DNA from: Acanthaster planci
Taxonomy: Eukaryota > Echinodermata > Asteroidea > Valvatida > Acanthasteridae
Length of the DNA stretch: 64,000 bases
Direction: 5' to 3'
Assembly (NCBI RefSeq): GCF_001949145.1
Contig: NW_019091366.1
Location: 1,771,373-1,835,372 of the forward strand
How positions within the stretch are numbered: the first letter of the stretch is position 1; the number at the start of each line of letters is the position of its first letter. Under the pieces are notes generated by a model, which made no database searches, was not told the DNA's origin, and was given only the letters and a program-made list of their open reading frames with translations. A program made the translations under genes and the position numbers. Of this stretch, positions 33,901-45,070 are shown in pieces.

Positions 33901-36649
33901 ATGTACACCCAGGTGAAAGTGTGAGGGGGGTTTTTGTATCTAAAGCCAACAGCTTGGATCTCCTAGCAACAGACGCAGGATAGGACGGTGGGACCAGTGA
34001 AGCGATGCACCAGCTATTGTGAGGTTGGTGGATAGCCCTGTCCACTGGGACAGATCTCATTTTACAATTGTTTGGATACAAATTACACGTGGGAAGCAGT
34101 GAAAACGTTGGCAAGCGTGCATGAGTGATTACCAATTGCCTGGGGTACGTTTACATGTACATTTCATTGGTCAATGACTTCTGGAATTTCACACTGATTG
34201 GCTCCTGCATGAATACAGCATAGGCTACATGTACTTGTACATTGAACATACATGGCATTTAACATGTACAGCAAACCAGTAGATTGTACAAGTAAAAGTA
34301 CAAACAACAAAGTACACTGTTACACATAAATAACAGGGTTTTTTAGCTGTTTTGGGACAAGTTTAACAACAGATCCTTGAACACAAATTGAGTTCTGGCA
34401 CCACCAGTAATTTGACAGACTGCCAAGAAATGACTCAATGATGTTATTCAAGCAGCTACATGTACCCTTCCCCCATGTCCCACCTCCCCCCCCAAAAAAG
34501 GGTTGTTCCAAATAATTGAATTTATGAAAAAAAGGGGGTTCAAAAAGTGTTGCTCATAATCTACAATGTGTACTGTGTGATCCACCCAATCAATAGAGGC
34601 AATTTTCCTCTACATCACAAATCTGAACTCTGAAAGCCTCCAACAGGTAGGCTTAAAAAAATCTTGGCCTAGAGGTACATGTACATGTACTTTTCAAAAA
34701 TCTTGACTTGGTGAAAATAGTGTTTTTGTAGAAACAGATGGTAAATGTACCCTACTGTCCCACGGACCAAGTAACCCCAAATAAACCCTCTTCTAGAAGT
34801 CTGCAAGTATTGATTAGGGCATCTGCACTTTTCCAGTAGCATCACCAATGTGCCACATTTTAACCCTCTGGAGCCATTACCTTTTCTTTCTCAATATTGA
34901 TCAGAACACGTACTTGATAACTTAACGAGGACATTCTGTGTACCGGCCCTCTTAAGCTGGCTCCCTGTACCACTGATAGCCTGCCAGCTTTTGTCAGGGG
35001 ATTAAGAGACTAAGGCATCTCAGAACAAAAGGCAACTTTTCTTGCAAAGTCCCCTCATGCAACCGGGAAAAAAAGCTGGATAGCTTGAGCAGTTTTAATC
35101 ACCAAATCACCCAGGAATTGGGGAATTGGAGAGCAGTTACTGTTGGCACGGTTCGGGTTTAATTCGGAAGTCAACAATTTGTCAAGCCGAGATCAACACT
35201 GGACAAAAGTGCAAGTTGTTACTGTATCTTTTCTTTTTGTAACGGCGGCAGGAAAAGCACAAGATGAAACGGTACTTTGGCAAGGGATTAGGACCTGAAT
35301 CGATGATCCTTTTGAAACGACCATCCAAGATCCAGTCCTCAAGTGATTTTTCAACTTTGCACTAGGACAAACAAGGAAAAGTTTCTTATCTTGTCCAAAA
35401 TGAAGACCTACTTTACCCACAAATGCAGTTAAAATTTGAAGTTTTGAAAAAATCCCCAACAAAGATTTAATAAAATTCTGCTACACATACACAAACCTCC
35501 ACAGAAACTATGTCAGTACATGACATGCAATACCGAGTCATCATTTCTGTCCTGGTACCTGTTTCTCCTTGTTTACCAAATAAAGCAACTATGAGGTCCC
35601 AAAGGGAGTGCTAAATCCATCCGAATCTCTTCCGAAGGACACTAATTTGTAACTGCCGCCCAGAATAGCTTTAGGACTTTGTAAGTCATCCCGGGCAATC
35701 AATGTAACAAAACACTTCATGTACACATTCAGTGATTTGGAAGTTTTTCAGACTTATGAAGAAAACCTCACACAATAAAAGATTTCAATGTTTGGGAAGG
35801 CGGACGAACCTCAAAAAATGAATTTTCGTTTCAGAAATAAATTACACTTCAACAATTTATTATTATTTTTTTAAGGTTCAGTTTTTGTCGGCTTACAAGA
35901 AACGAGTATTCAAATGAAACAAGGAGTAAACACAAAGTGTAAGTTCTTACTAAAATGTAGTACTGTGGTTCACAGCAAGGAATTTCTCAGAGAAAGTGGT
36001 AAAGTGCCAAAAGAATCATTAAAAGTGTCAATAGTGAGGTGGTGTGAAATTCTACTTTGGGAAATGCATATTTGTCTGTCAACATGCTGTCCATGTGTTT
36101 ACTTCCATGGTCACATCTTTTGTTGCTGATGAAATTAGCTTTTCCACCCACTACTTAGATGACTGGTCCATCAATACCCCAACCAAACCCACCTCCACTG
36201 GTGTGGGCATGCTTTTCCATTTCTACATTTTATGATTCAAAGTTTCACAACCCGAACTGGAAAAACGTTAACCAATTAAACAGCATCTCATTTTGCTGAG
36301 TTATTTTGAGGAGAGTCCAAGTTGCACAGGATGTTAGGATGTTAGTTCCAAACTGACCTTTGCTTAAACAGAATAAAACACACCACACCAATTCATTACC
36401 TGCATCAATGAAGCACACACCACCTCCACTGTCAAAAGCCAATGTGTCCAGACAGAGACAAAGCTTGCTGAACTGGTCGGCTGAGGCTCTCCGGAATGCA
36501 TCCAATGATAGAGTGCATTCCTTACACACTGCCCACATCTCCACCTCCCGGAGACAGCCATGACGGAGATCTAAGATATCCCTCAGAGAGACCAACTCCT
36601 CATCTTCCTGGAGTGTAGGCAGGGGCTCGAAGAGGTACATGTAACTCAT
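10830..36649 (-). CDS. KNDC1: KNDC1 (very-KIND) Ras guanine nucleotide exchange factor
   Basis: KNDC1 loads GTP onto Ras; in vertebrate neurons it binds MAP2 through a KIND domain and restrains dendrite growth. Coding exons in transcript order: 36400-36649, 29757-29818, 22092-22353, 18158-21454, 17626-17797, 15931-17245, 15674-15764, 15178-15334, 14709-14837, 14203-14313, 13715-13862, 13443-13574, 12785-12994, 12433-12672, 11913-12035, 11488-11705 and 10830-11061. Every junction is GT-AG and in phase, giving 2382 residues. Order: KIND (about 20-165), disordered region (192-1290), a conserved helical segment (about 1270-1345), serine-rich region (1348-1786), coiled coil (1787-1868), RasGEF_N (about 1890-2040) and RasGEF (about 2090-2330). 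The N-terminal MYLFEPLPTLQEDEELVSL matches vertebrate KNDC1 directly. The ATG at 36649 is my choice of start; a further upstream exon is possible. It is longer than the roughly 1750-residue human protein and I see only one KIND domain, where human has two. Confidence 0.93.
13443..14837 (-). CDS. KNDC1: KNDC1 RasGEF_N exons (four)
   Basis: Exons 14709-14837, 14203-14313, 13715-13862 and 13443-13574. Key stretches: LQGYLHHFFYTYHYYTTPQE followed by LLQFLTNKFNCAL, then RTLDILQVWVEGFFDVDLKP and LQDVLVFISEK. The TTPQELL motif and VLxxWVExxFxD pattern are typical of the REM/RasGEF_N domain, which stabilises the catalytic domain of Cdc25-type exchange factors. The acceptor of the second exon is GGCAG before 14313, fixed by phase. 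Confidence 0.9.
15178..15764 (-). CDS. KNDC1: KNDC1 coiled-coil exons (two)
   Basis: Exons 15674-15764 and 15178-15334. They read DVEQQLMMEKRMRNKTEKFY and KVGKQLLEMTKRIEFLESSR then HLEMLYAEQWGLELCYLYSL. Charged heptad-like spacing suggests a coiled coil placed directly before RasGEF_N. Donors GTACCC and GTGAGG; phases 1 and 2 fit the neighbours. Confidence 0.88.
15931..17245 (-). CDS. KNDC1: KNDC1 serine/lysine-rich exon
   Basis: A 1315-bp exon (acceptor CACTGAAG, donor GTAAGTAC) encoding about 438 residues rich in S, K, E and R with no hydrophobic core, so probably disordered. It contains asparagine/serine/leucine repeats of the form LNTS (LNTSELAKD, LNTSLEES, LNTSRASL, LNASLTSS), perhaps short linear motifs. 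It ends in EAYTQQLTNAGGTQHNIDAK, which begins the following coiled coil. Confidence 0.9.
17626..17797 (-). CDS. KNDC1: KNDC1 exon: conserved helical segment
   Basis: Reads EYITSLGKLSWHTFSNAISE then KFCDLYWEEDLLANLYEAVN, ending at SEMLSKHR. With the end of the giant exon it forms an ordered, aromatic- and leucine-rich segment of about 75 residues between two disordered regions. I believe vertebrate KNDC1 has a similar segment after its second KIND domain, but I cannot name a domain. Phases fit on both sides. Confidence 0.85.
18158..21454 (-). CDS. KNDC1: KNDC1 giant exon, 1099 disordered residues
   Basis: A single 3297-bp open exon with acceptor CATGTGCAG and donor GTAGGAG. The protein is low in hydrophobic residues and rich in S, P, T, K and E, so it is predicted to be disordered. 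Visible landmarks: an acidic patch (MLEGDMILDDPWLDDEES), serine-rich blocks, the short motif ATHFTPIVVAD, a QGSP repeat (plus-strand 19135-19215) and basic SR/KS-rich blocks. The last 50 residues turn orderly: LSEIQLADALQGNATLKKV and IKLIRQAFAYDGYLENGVED, continued in the next exon by EYITSLGKLSWHTF. No second KIND domain is visible. Long antisense reading frames across this exon are shadows. Confidence 0.92.
22092..22353 (-). CDS. KNDC1: KNDC1 exon: second half of KIND domain
   Basis: Reads GHLYSLALTLLEAAEYCV, then SQPLYDLVKQLSLEDPNQRPEVPEIVKTCERNL, the helical end of a kinase-like C-lobe including the DP-x-x-RP signature of subdomain XI. It ends in ICRQLSSISRRRISIDSCYDLP. Acceptor TTTTCAG, donor GTACGT, phases 0 and 1. 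Homologous to the KIND C-terminal half of KNDC1. Confidence 0.92.
22354..29756 (-). other. 7.4-kb KNDC1 intron
   Basis: No conserved exon was found between the two KIND exons. The intron contains a tandem palindromic repeat (27397-27575), a 41-bp exon-like segment with good splice sites (28355-28395), four AGAGGGC/AGATGGC motifs on the plus strand (29247-29460) and many TACATGTA palindromes. The rest is AT-rich and unremarkable. Confidence 0.6.
27397..27575. repeat. Imperfect tandem repeat of fold-back units
   Basis: About five diverged units of roughly 32 bp, each built around a near-palindrome such as GTGGGAAAATATTTTCAC or GTGGAAAAATATTTCAC, joined by CTTTTCAC-type linkers. Lies inside a KNDC1 intron. 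Confidence 0.7.
29757..29818 (-). CDS. KNDC1: KNDC1 micro-exon joining the two KIND halves
   Basis: This 62-bp exon is the only piece I found that repairs the phase between 36400-36649 (phase 1) and 22092-22353 (phase 0). Acceptor TTTTTTCCTACAG and donor GTAGGC flank a frame reading DVVDSKFRPPEYSAKKGTSVK. The PPEY corresponds to the PPEF of vertebrate KNDC1 at the kinase APE-like position. It sits between introns of about 6.6 and 7.4 kb and would be missed by most ORF-based annotation. Confidence 0.88.
32127..32170. repeat. 22-bp tandem duplication
   Basis: GCCTTGCTCCCATATCGTCC occurs twice in a row with a 22-bp period. Non-coding, inside the KNDC1 intron. Confidence 0.75.
33471..33690 (+). 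repeat. tRNA-derived SINE
   Basis: GGTTGGTGTAGTGGC at about 33479-33493 is an A-box-like start, and GGGTTCGAATCAC with B box at 33524-33533 follows at tRNA spacing, so the head is tRNA-derived. A non-tRNA body follows (GTGGATTGGGTTTTTCAG ... GTGGGTTTTCCC). The perfect B box suggests a fairly young or well-kept copy. The 3' limit is uncertain. Confidence 0.75.
36400..36649 (-). CDS. KNDC1: KNDC1 exon: start and first half of KIND domain
   Basis: Encodes residues 1-83 plus one base. EELVSLRDILDLRHG followed by EVEMWAVCKECTLSLDAF and CLDTLAFDSGGGVCFIDA is the N-terminal half of a KIND domain, a catalytically dead kinase C-lobe fold used for protein binding in SPIRE, PTPN13 and KNDC1. The donor GTAATG follows GCA G (phase 1). 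The ATG lies just after CAGACAGAG, which may itself be an acceptor, so a non-coding or short coding upstream exon could exist. An in-frame stop (TGA) lies 13 codons upstream. Confidence 0.92.
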
Positions 36650-39139
36650 CTCTGTCTGGAGGATTTGCTCACATAGTTCTCCTCAAAAGTGTTGAAACTC
36701 ATTACGTCATCTTTTCACTGTTAGATTTCGATAAATTCCAAGGACCTCCTTACAGACATGATTGTAACATTCCTGTCCAAGTCTTGCTTGGTCGCAATTT
36801 GAAAAAATACCGGTAATTCCATTTTCAAGATTGGTCTGAATGATTTCCAAATCTAGTTTTTAGAGTAGAAAGCACACTTGCGATACACATGTACATCCAT
36901 GCACATCAGGCCTGTCACAGTAGATTAAGAAACTTTAGTCTTCTGCCGCAAAACTTCAGACTTTGAGATGTCCATTCACATGTACTCAGCCAGAGGCTGG
37001 TACATGTTGGTGATATCATTCTATCTGCACTCGGACAATCATAAAACCTAGGCACTATTCCAGCTCAAACTTCAACCATCCATGAGCTTCCACTTTTCCA
37101 ATCTTTGATGTTAATTCCAAACACGTGGATGTTGAGACAAAAGCACCGTCATACTGCTGGTATTTGACACTCTCTTCTCTGTTCTAAACCACCACCAACT
37201 CTTGACCCACGGTAGAATCAGCAATCCAGCTTGTTAAAGTACCTTCCACACTCTCCAGTTAATATTCCCAGCAGTGCATGTAACTTAACACCAGGAGGTG
37301 AATATCCCCGCTGTATAAACTCCCTCCAATGAAGCGTGAAATTTTACCCACACTGAGCCAGCAGAAGCAAGAGAAAAAAAGTCACGGTCATTTCCACACT
37401 GTATCCTTTGGCGAACGTCATCCCTGACAATTGCCGTGCTGATGATGCACGGCTGAAGTAATTTGGACAAAAATAAAAATCATAATTGTCCTGTGCTCTG
37501 AAGCTTTTATTAGGCTCTTGTCCTAGCTGCTGATGTGGCCTTATTTATGCCGATATGCAGGCCTATCTGGTTACAGTATAGTCAAGTTACATGTACCTGT
37601 TGCTTGACTAACTTCATGTAGGTTTCTTGACAAACAATTCATTGTAGAGTCATTAGGTGTAAGTAAACCAACCCTATTGTAGCATCCCTTCGTTCAAACA
37701 ATCCTTCATTTCAGCCTGGTAAGGTCTACTTGATTCCTGTGTGACTATGCTGTTTGATCTGAGCACAGCAGCTGCTGTAAAATCCTTTCTGTTGACTTAC
37801 ATGTACACCTATGGTGTACACAGTCCTAGAGCTACAATTCATGTACAAGGAGTGGTTTTTATGTGACAGAGATAGTAGCAGAGCGATGTTCGGATGTGGT
37901 GACTACGTGTAAGCCCAGGCTGAATCTTGATAGCACCAATGCCCTTTGATCAAATAAAAGTCAGTCATCAGCCATCGCAAAAACATCAATGCAGCCAGTC
38001 CACTGAACACATACATGTAAGACTTCCAATCACATCAGAAATGCAATGCTGACTTTATTTGTTGGAAATACAAGCGAGAGAAAACTCATTACAACTTTCT
38101 CAACAAGAGAAAACAACTCACAACAAAGAGTCTACGCTGTGAAGCATCTGATCTGAGTGACGGGTATGCACATCGGAACTCAATTACTTCAACCAGTGTT
38201 CCTGGCCTTACCTTTGTGAAAGGTTCCAACATGATGCCACGATTGTTGACAGAAGGCATTGAAAAAACACGTAAGATCCATTGAACAGTTAACAATCTGC
38301 TTGGGCATGTGGGGTTGGTGGGCTCGCTACAGCGTGGGTTTCCATATTGAGAGAATTCAGCAAGTCTGAGAATATTCTGTCGGAGCTGTTGTAGGCCTAC
38401 ACAAAGTGCAAAGGGATGCTTCCCGAGTTCCAGTATTTCTCTTGATAAAACCAAGGTGACAACTGCTGACAACTGTTCACCTTTGAATTTACTGCAACAA
38501 ACTAAGTGTACATACATGTACACTGTACTTGCTCAACTGAAGTTGTACAACTTCCAATAAAACCAAGGCAACCAGCTGGCCCTTCACAGTGTCTCGGTTC
38601 AAAACCACAGAGATAACCAGATTTGTGAACACACAATGTCACAACCCTCCGCCAAATAAAACCGTCACGTTTTAAAGATTAACACACTAAAGGAGGCATA
38701 GAATTCATAAAACCTTTTGGTGAATTTTCTTCCAGGTTACCGAGCTTCTAATAAGCGAGTAAAGTTCGACAGCAAAATGCGACTTGGTGTTTTTTCCAAC
38801 AGCAGACAGTGATTGATGGACTTCACGCCTCATATATCCACCCATCCGCGCCACTCTCACGTCAATAAAGTGACACCAGTCTTGCCAGCGCACTACACTT
38901 CACTCACAGTCACACTTGGTTGTTTGTTCATAGGATTAACTCAAAAAACGATCGAAATTAGCCACTCACTCAGAGCATGGAACAAGGAACACTCGCCTCA
39001 GGATAAATGGTGCGAAAGACTGTCATATTTTGCTGTTTTCAAGCCCTTTCAAATGCAAAGTTTGTGCATTATTTAAACTTTTTGAAATCAATACCGACAG
39101 GGTTTTTCAGTTTGACGTAAGACGATTTTAACATGCTGC

Positions 39140-39300
39140 AAATCATCAGCGCAGCCGGCGCGCGCGGCATAAAAAATCCGAAGCAATACGCCCTCTGTTG
39201 ACAGCATCGATGCTCTCATCAGCCGTCGCGATTTGGTCACGGTGACGGGAACGCGATCTCGTGAGCGTCCACTGTCGAGCGACAAACCGACAACATTATG
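39140..39300 (-). promoter_or_regulatory. CpG-rich block, possible KNDC1 promoter
   Basis: Contains GCAGCCGGCGCGCGCGGC and many other CpGs (GCCGTCGCG, ACGGGAACGCG, GAGCGTCCACTG), in strong contrast to the AT-rich surroundings. It lies 2.5 kb upstream of the KNDC1 start codon, a plausible distance for a promoter with a non-coding first exon. A GAGGGCG motif lies inside at about 39185-39195. Promoter role is an inference from composition and position. Confidence 0.35.
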
Positions 39301-42300
39301 TACACGGCGACAAACTTTAATTTTTCAATACAATTATGCATGCCACTTCCTATTTTAGATAAATTTGTTGTCAAATTTTAGGTCATATAGGTGATCTTGG
39401 GACAGCACTAATTTCTCTGCAAAAAGCAACAATGAACAATACTAAACAGACAAAGGTGCAAAATTCTCAAAAAAGGGAGGGGGGGAGAAGATATTCAAAT
39501 ACCCGAAACGTCGGTAAATTTAATACACTTATGAAAATAAAGTTCACCAATATTTCAACTACAATTTCGCCGTTTCCACGTTTATGATTGTGTGTTATTT
39601 CAATGGCACAACGCGGGCTGCCTATCAATTATTATACCTGTGTTGGCGATGATGACGTGATCAACGAAGTCGGATGTTGTGTCCATCTGATTTACCCGAA
39701 GCATGGTTCTCCTTGTATCACTAACGAGATTGATGATAACGTAGTTGAGATGTCCACACCAGAATGTAACGTGTCCTGGGTTCAATTCTGTCGACCGTAG
39801 TTTGTTCTCGTAGCTGTGAACTATCAGAACCGCATCATACCAACAGCACTTCGCGTTGGTAAAGGCTGCAATTCCACTTTTGGAAAGTTGGCAAAATCTA
39901 CTTTTAAAGCCAAACAGCACGATTCTGTCTCATATCGTGAACGGGCTGCACATATAACATTGGTCACGTTTTGGTTATTGTCAGTTGTTGCTGTTATTGT
40001 CAATTCCAAACGTGGCCGACCGTGCTCTGATTTACTGACAATGCAGTAAAGTCTATATAGGCCTAGATTCTTTATAATCGTGGACTAATAATGAAATTCC
40101 CTCCTTGGCAAAGTTGGTTTCCTATTGAGCAGTTCTATTTGTTTTGTGACTTGGAGCGTAAGTAAATATCTCATTTGACAGGGGACACGTAGTTAATGAT
40201 GAAATATGTGAACAAGTTTCCGTGTTGAACCGAGTTTGTTAACATGCTCCTTTCCTCAAAATCAAGTTTTGAAGTTGTTCTTTGAATTGAAAAGGGCATA
40301 TTCTAATGTCAATGTTTACTCATTGAGAAAAAAATTATCCAAACAACAAATGTATTGTTGGAAAAGAAGTTTAATTATTTTGGTGCCAATGGCTGTATCT
40401 TTTACCGCTCCAAGAGTCAATGAATTGAGCAAGAAATGTTGAGCAACGACTTAAAGTGCACATCGTTTAGCTCTGCCTCGCTGTAGTCCTAGAGATGAAT
40501 GGTCGGGCGGCAACACATGGGAAATTTAAAAGGCATGCCTCGGGCCTTAAATGCATGTGTTTTCCTCAGGGGAACATGAAAAATAACACAGAGAAATTAA
40601 AAAAATCCTGGTCGTGTTTTATATTAAGAGAAACGTGGGGCAAGCTTATGTCTGGATTTAAGAAAGGTGGGCTAGCTACACAAAAAATCTTATTGCAATA
40701 TAATAAATTATGTAAATCCTTATCAGCCGCAGGTTAATTGTTGAATAATCACATTGTACTTTTTTAAAGTGAAATAAAAATCAAGGTGTTTTTGTTTTGT
40801 TAATGCTTTGTTTAGTTCTGTTTTGTTTTTATTTGTGAGCATGCTTGTTTGTTTTTTCAGTCACTGTTCCAAGTTGGTGGTGCTATTGCTTTTAAGTGTA
40901 GCTGCAATGAATTTTTGTTGCACACAATTTTTCTGCATCTTTCTACTCTTCTCTTTTATACTCCTGTTTAGTTGAATGCACTGAAAAGTGCATGTTTTTA
41001 AACAATTAAAATGATCCATGGAAATGAGGGCGCTGTTGCTGTGACATCATCTAGGGAAGCCATGGTTCAGTGCATAGGTGTTTCAGTTCAAATTGTGAAC
41101 CCAGAATTCACGTACTGAAAACATTTATGAGAGAGGGACTGGCATTTTCTTGTTGCTATGCACATGAACAACAAAGAATCAGCAAAGAAGAGAAAACTGA
41201 GTCCAGGAAAATCTACAAAAGTGCAGAACTTTTTGTGTACAAACCAATGTAACACTGAGGCTTCTTCCTGAAATGACATCACAGTTTTGCTCTTGAATAT
41301 GGAAATACTCGTTTGCACAAAAGCCAAAAAGGCGTAAAATATGCTTTGAAATAATGAAACAGAAGTTGAAAATGAGGTTGACTGAGGCAGAAAGATGCAT
41401 TTTAGAGGTTTGTAATCACAAAAATCTATTGCAGCCACCCTTCAATAGGAACACTGCAGCAAATTATAGGCTCCAAGTCGAAGTGTGGATTTATACATTA
41501 CGTGATCTGAAATCTCACTCATTTGAGATCAATGAAGCTACAACCAAATCGATAGCATCAGGAAAAATAATTAAGTTGCACGCTCTTTGTTTTCTGTGAC
41601 CTTTATCAATCAGATTTCTATGATAATTAATTTCACAAAAAGAAGAACTAAACCATAGTGGTACATTCATCCAATAACTCGCTCCATGGAACCAAAATCG
41701 AGACAACAAAATCTAATGTCCGCTTACATTCTTCTTTTCAGTAAAAACAAAAGAGACTCACATAAAATCATTATTCAACAAAATCTCCAGCTAGGAAAGC
41801 TAGTATTCTGACTTTTACAGTCTGTATAATATCCCCAAAGTAAGAAAATGGGCAAACTATGATAACAAAATGTAACATTTTGATAATTGTCACGTCACTT
41901 TAAGCTAATTTCCATATACTATTGATGCACACATACAGTACAAATAAAACCCCTTTTGGCTTACTTAAAGTATGCAGGAAACAATTTGAAATAATAATGC
42001 ATGTTAGCTTGAAAAGCACATGCTTTATATAGAGACATTCGACAATGACAAACAAACACATCTGACTAGACAGAAGGTAATTGAAATCAATTTACATATT
42101 CAACAGAAGACCCAGAATTTGCTTTCTTTTTTTTTTTTACTTTTTTTTTTCCAAACTAGTGACATGAATGTGATGTACACTTACAGTATATATACGTACA
42201 GCCTCATTGTGGAACGTTTTTTTTAATATCTTGTGCCTCTTTCTGGTTCGTAAATGACTTCATCATACACACAATCACCACTGAATGAAAGTTGCATGTT

Positions 42301-44629
42301 AAATTTCATTCCACAGTTCTAATGACACTGTATGTGCAGTGGGAGTGATGTCATACTTACTAACTAGATTATGTAACTGGCAATAGTCTTGGTTCAAGGC
42401 ATTTCTTTGTATTGGGAAAAGTATGATCATGAAGTCTGGCAAATGGTTGGCCACAAAGCAACACTTGAGAGAAAATACAAAAAAAGTCTTGAAACAAGAC
42501 TAAACTGCAACAGCATAAGATTGAGCATAATTGGTCCATGTGTTGATGACATCATAATTAGTTCATAATTAGTTTTCTATGGAATCGGTAGGGCCAACGG
42601 TCCACTGAGCACCATAGAAAAACACATATGTAAACAAAGTGTGGCATCATCAGCAGACAGGTTTATTGCCAATGTGCCTGTTAGTACATCCAGCACAATA
42701 TGTGGCAAAGGGAAACACCCCCCCAATGTGATGCACAAGCCATATACCCTAAGGCTAATTCTCCTACTGCATCCCCCCTGGAAATCTGAAAGGAATTCCA
42801 AAGACTCAATAGAGATACAATAGAGGGGGGTCCCCTTCGCCACATATCGCACACCAAATGCCCATTAGTGGCATCAAAACATTGACACAGAATACAATAA
42901 ATGTCTAGCTACTAAGAATTGCTAACAAAGAATATTCCTTCCCTCTCTTTTTACTACTTTTGAGAAAAATCCTGACAAGCATCACATTGACTACCCCCAA
43001 AAAATTTCATTCTGAAAGATTCCGGTTTCAATTAAAGCTCTTTTAAGCAACACTGAAGGCAGTCTGTTTAAAATGTAAAAAATAACCACAACGACATTAG
43101 ATAAGCAATGGTGCAACTGATCACAAAAATATAGCCAAAAATTATTATTATTATTTTTTTTACAAATTACCTTCCAACTTTTTTTCTCACACACAAGAAG
43201 TGACCAAAGTTAAGTCCATAAATTAAGTTTTACAATGCAAATAATTGTATGGATAATTTGACTGATTATACATCAGTTCTCCATGTCGTATTTTCTCGGG
43301 TCACTTTTTTATGAATCTTGCAATGTACCAATAAATGTGCTATAGTCCACTTATTCAGTTTTAAATACAAGTATTAAGTATATAACTTAAACCAGATATG
43401 CACCACACAAACTTGTTGCCATCTATGTATGCCTTGTCTTTACCTACAATGGCAGAACAATTTCCAAAGTGGGGGGGGGGGCCAGTTCTTAGCCCATCAG
43501 GCATCAGCCATTAATAGGCTGATCCATCAAGCCCCATCCTATGATAGGGTATGCAATAGGTGGGGGTGGGGGCATCCCCGGATGAAAAAGTGGGGAGGCC
43601 ACTGCCCCCCCCTTCTGCCACAAGTGGCCATTACTGTACTTCTTGGAAATCAATAGATAATGATCTTAATGCGATTATCTGACAGTTGAACCAGTATAAA
43701 AAAGGCCATGAGACAGGTGGCTGCACTTGTTATAAAACTGTCAATTAGGCCTTAAGAAAAGGTGTATAGAGAATTATCACTATTGCAAATTCTCTGTGCA
43801 TAAAAAGGTGTGTACTTGATGCAAGCTGTTGAAACCCAGAACATTTCATCTTTGAGTTTTCATACTTTTATCAGTTTTCTTGATTTATTTTTATTTAAGC
43901 TTACACCCAATTTCTAAAACATGGTTATGCCTGTTCAACTTTTTCCTTTTACAAATTTACATTCTGTGCTGCTGATTTGGAGACTAAGCGCACTTCAGGC
44001 TTATTTTGGAAATAACGGAGTCTAACAAACCAATATGCACAAACGGGATTGGTCATTTTTCAGTGAGGGACAAAGGTGAAAGGTCACAAACTTAAGACAT
44101 ACAATCATTGAATGCATGTCTTTGGGGCCTCACGTCACCGTCAGGCCGCGACGAATTGCCTGTCCAATAGCCCAGGGCAATCAAATTTTCATTCGAGCAA
44201 TTAAAATTCTGACTAGCTGAGCACATTCCGGCAAGTCCAGAAAAGCTTACCTGCTTTAGTAAACCAACTGCTTTATGTGCTAAAGATTAACTTTGAACAT
44301 CAGTTATAATTCCAATATGATTAACATTAGCAAAAGTATTCCAATCGTGTTTCAGTCTTAAGTGCCAACTTCACGCAGGTGCCATTAACGTTAATACCAT
44401 TTTCTCTCAGCTGATCAGGGTTTCCGACCAACACTAATTTCTCAGCGAGACTCAAAATTCGGCAAGTTAGAGAAACAAATTTAAAAGAAATAAAAAATAA
44501 AAAGAACAAATCCTGAAGTCTTTCTGTCTTCACAAAACACCGTTCAACAACATTTTCTCATGTTAAAACGTTTGTTTTTATATGTTTTCCTGCTAACATT
44601 TGCAATGTTGAAAAGAAACTTTTGAGTTC

Positions 44630-45070
44630 CCATTCGCGTTTCGCTGTCGCAGTGACGAAAACACGTGCGCAAAGTTCAATGTGTTAAAAGAAGCTGCGCT
44701 GGTTCCCACCACACCGCGCCCATGTAAAAGAATGCGTGATGGAAATGTGGCAACCAGTCTATACATGTAGTGTATGTTCCGGTCGATTACTATACATCGG
44801 CCGTACACACATGCAACCCTAAAGCTGCAGATTGAAAAAACATCCATGTTTATCATGTTGCAAGAGGAATTTAATTCACACAACTTGGTTTCTTGGCTGT
44901 GTATTTATTTTCTGTGTTCATGAGTTTAATTTGTTTTGTTTGTACTTGAAGCGAGCTTGTTTCAACAAATTTCCTGCTGTGGCACAAGGTTTATCGCCCG
45001 CCGGTCTGGATGCATCACACGCGCCTACCACGCGATACACGGACATTGTTGGCCAGTTTGCTGTCGTGAT
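44630..45070. promoter_or_regulatory. Second CpG-richer block, role unknown
   Basis: Several CpG clusters (TTCGCGTTTCGCTGTCGC, CGCCCGCCGG, CACGCGATACACGGAC) in AT-rich DNA. It could be an alternative KNDC1 promoter or an enhancer. No gene start could be tied to it. Confidence 0.2.

Larger units (their letters stand above)
29819..36399 (-). other. 6.6-kb KNDC1 intron
   Basis: Holds a tRNA-derived SINE (33471-33690), a 22-bp tandem duplication near 32127-32170 and TACATGTA-type palindromes. No exon that fits the phases was needed or seen. An upstream alternative promoter of KNDC1 inside this intron cannot be excluded. Confidence 0.55.

Noticed and set aside
38089-38523. 144-codon minus-strand frame upstream of KNDC1
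   Set aside because: No recognisable domain, no fitting splice sites, composition like neighbouring non-coding DNA; probably chance.
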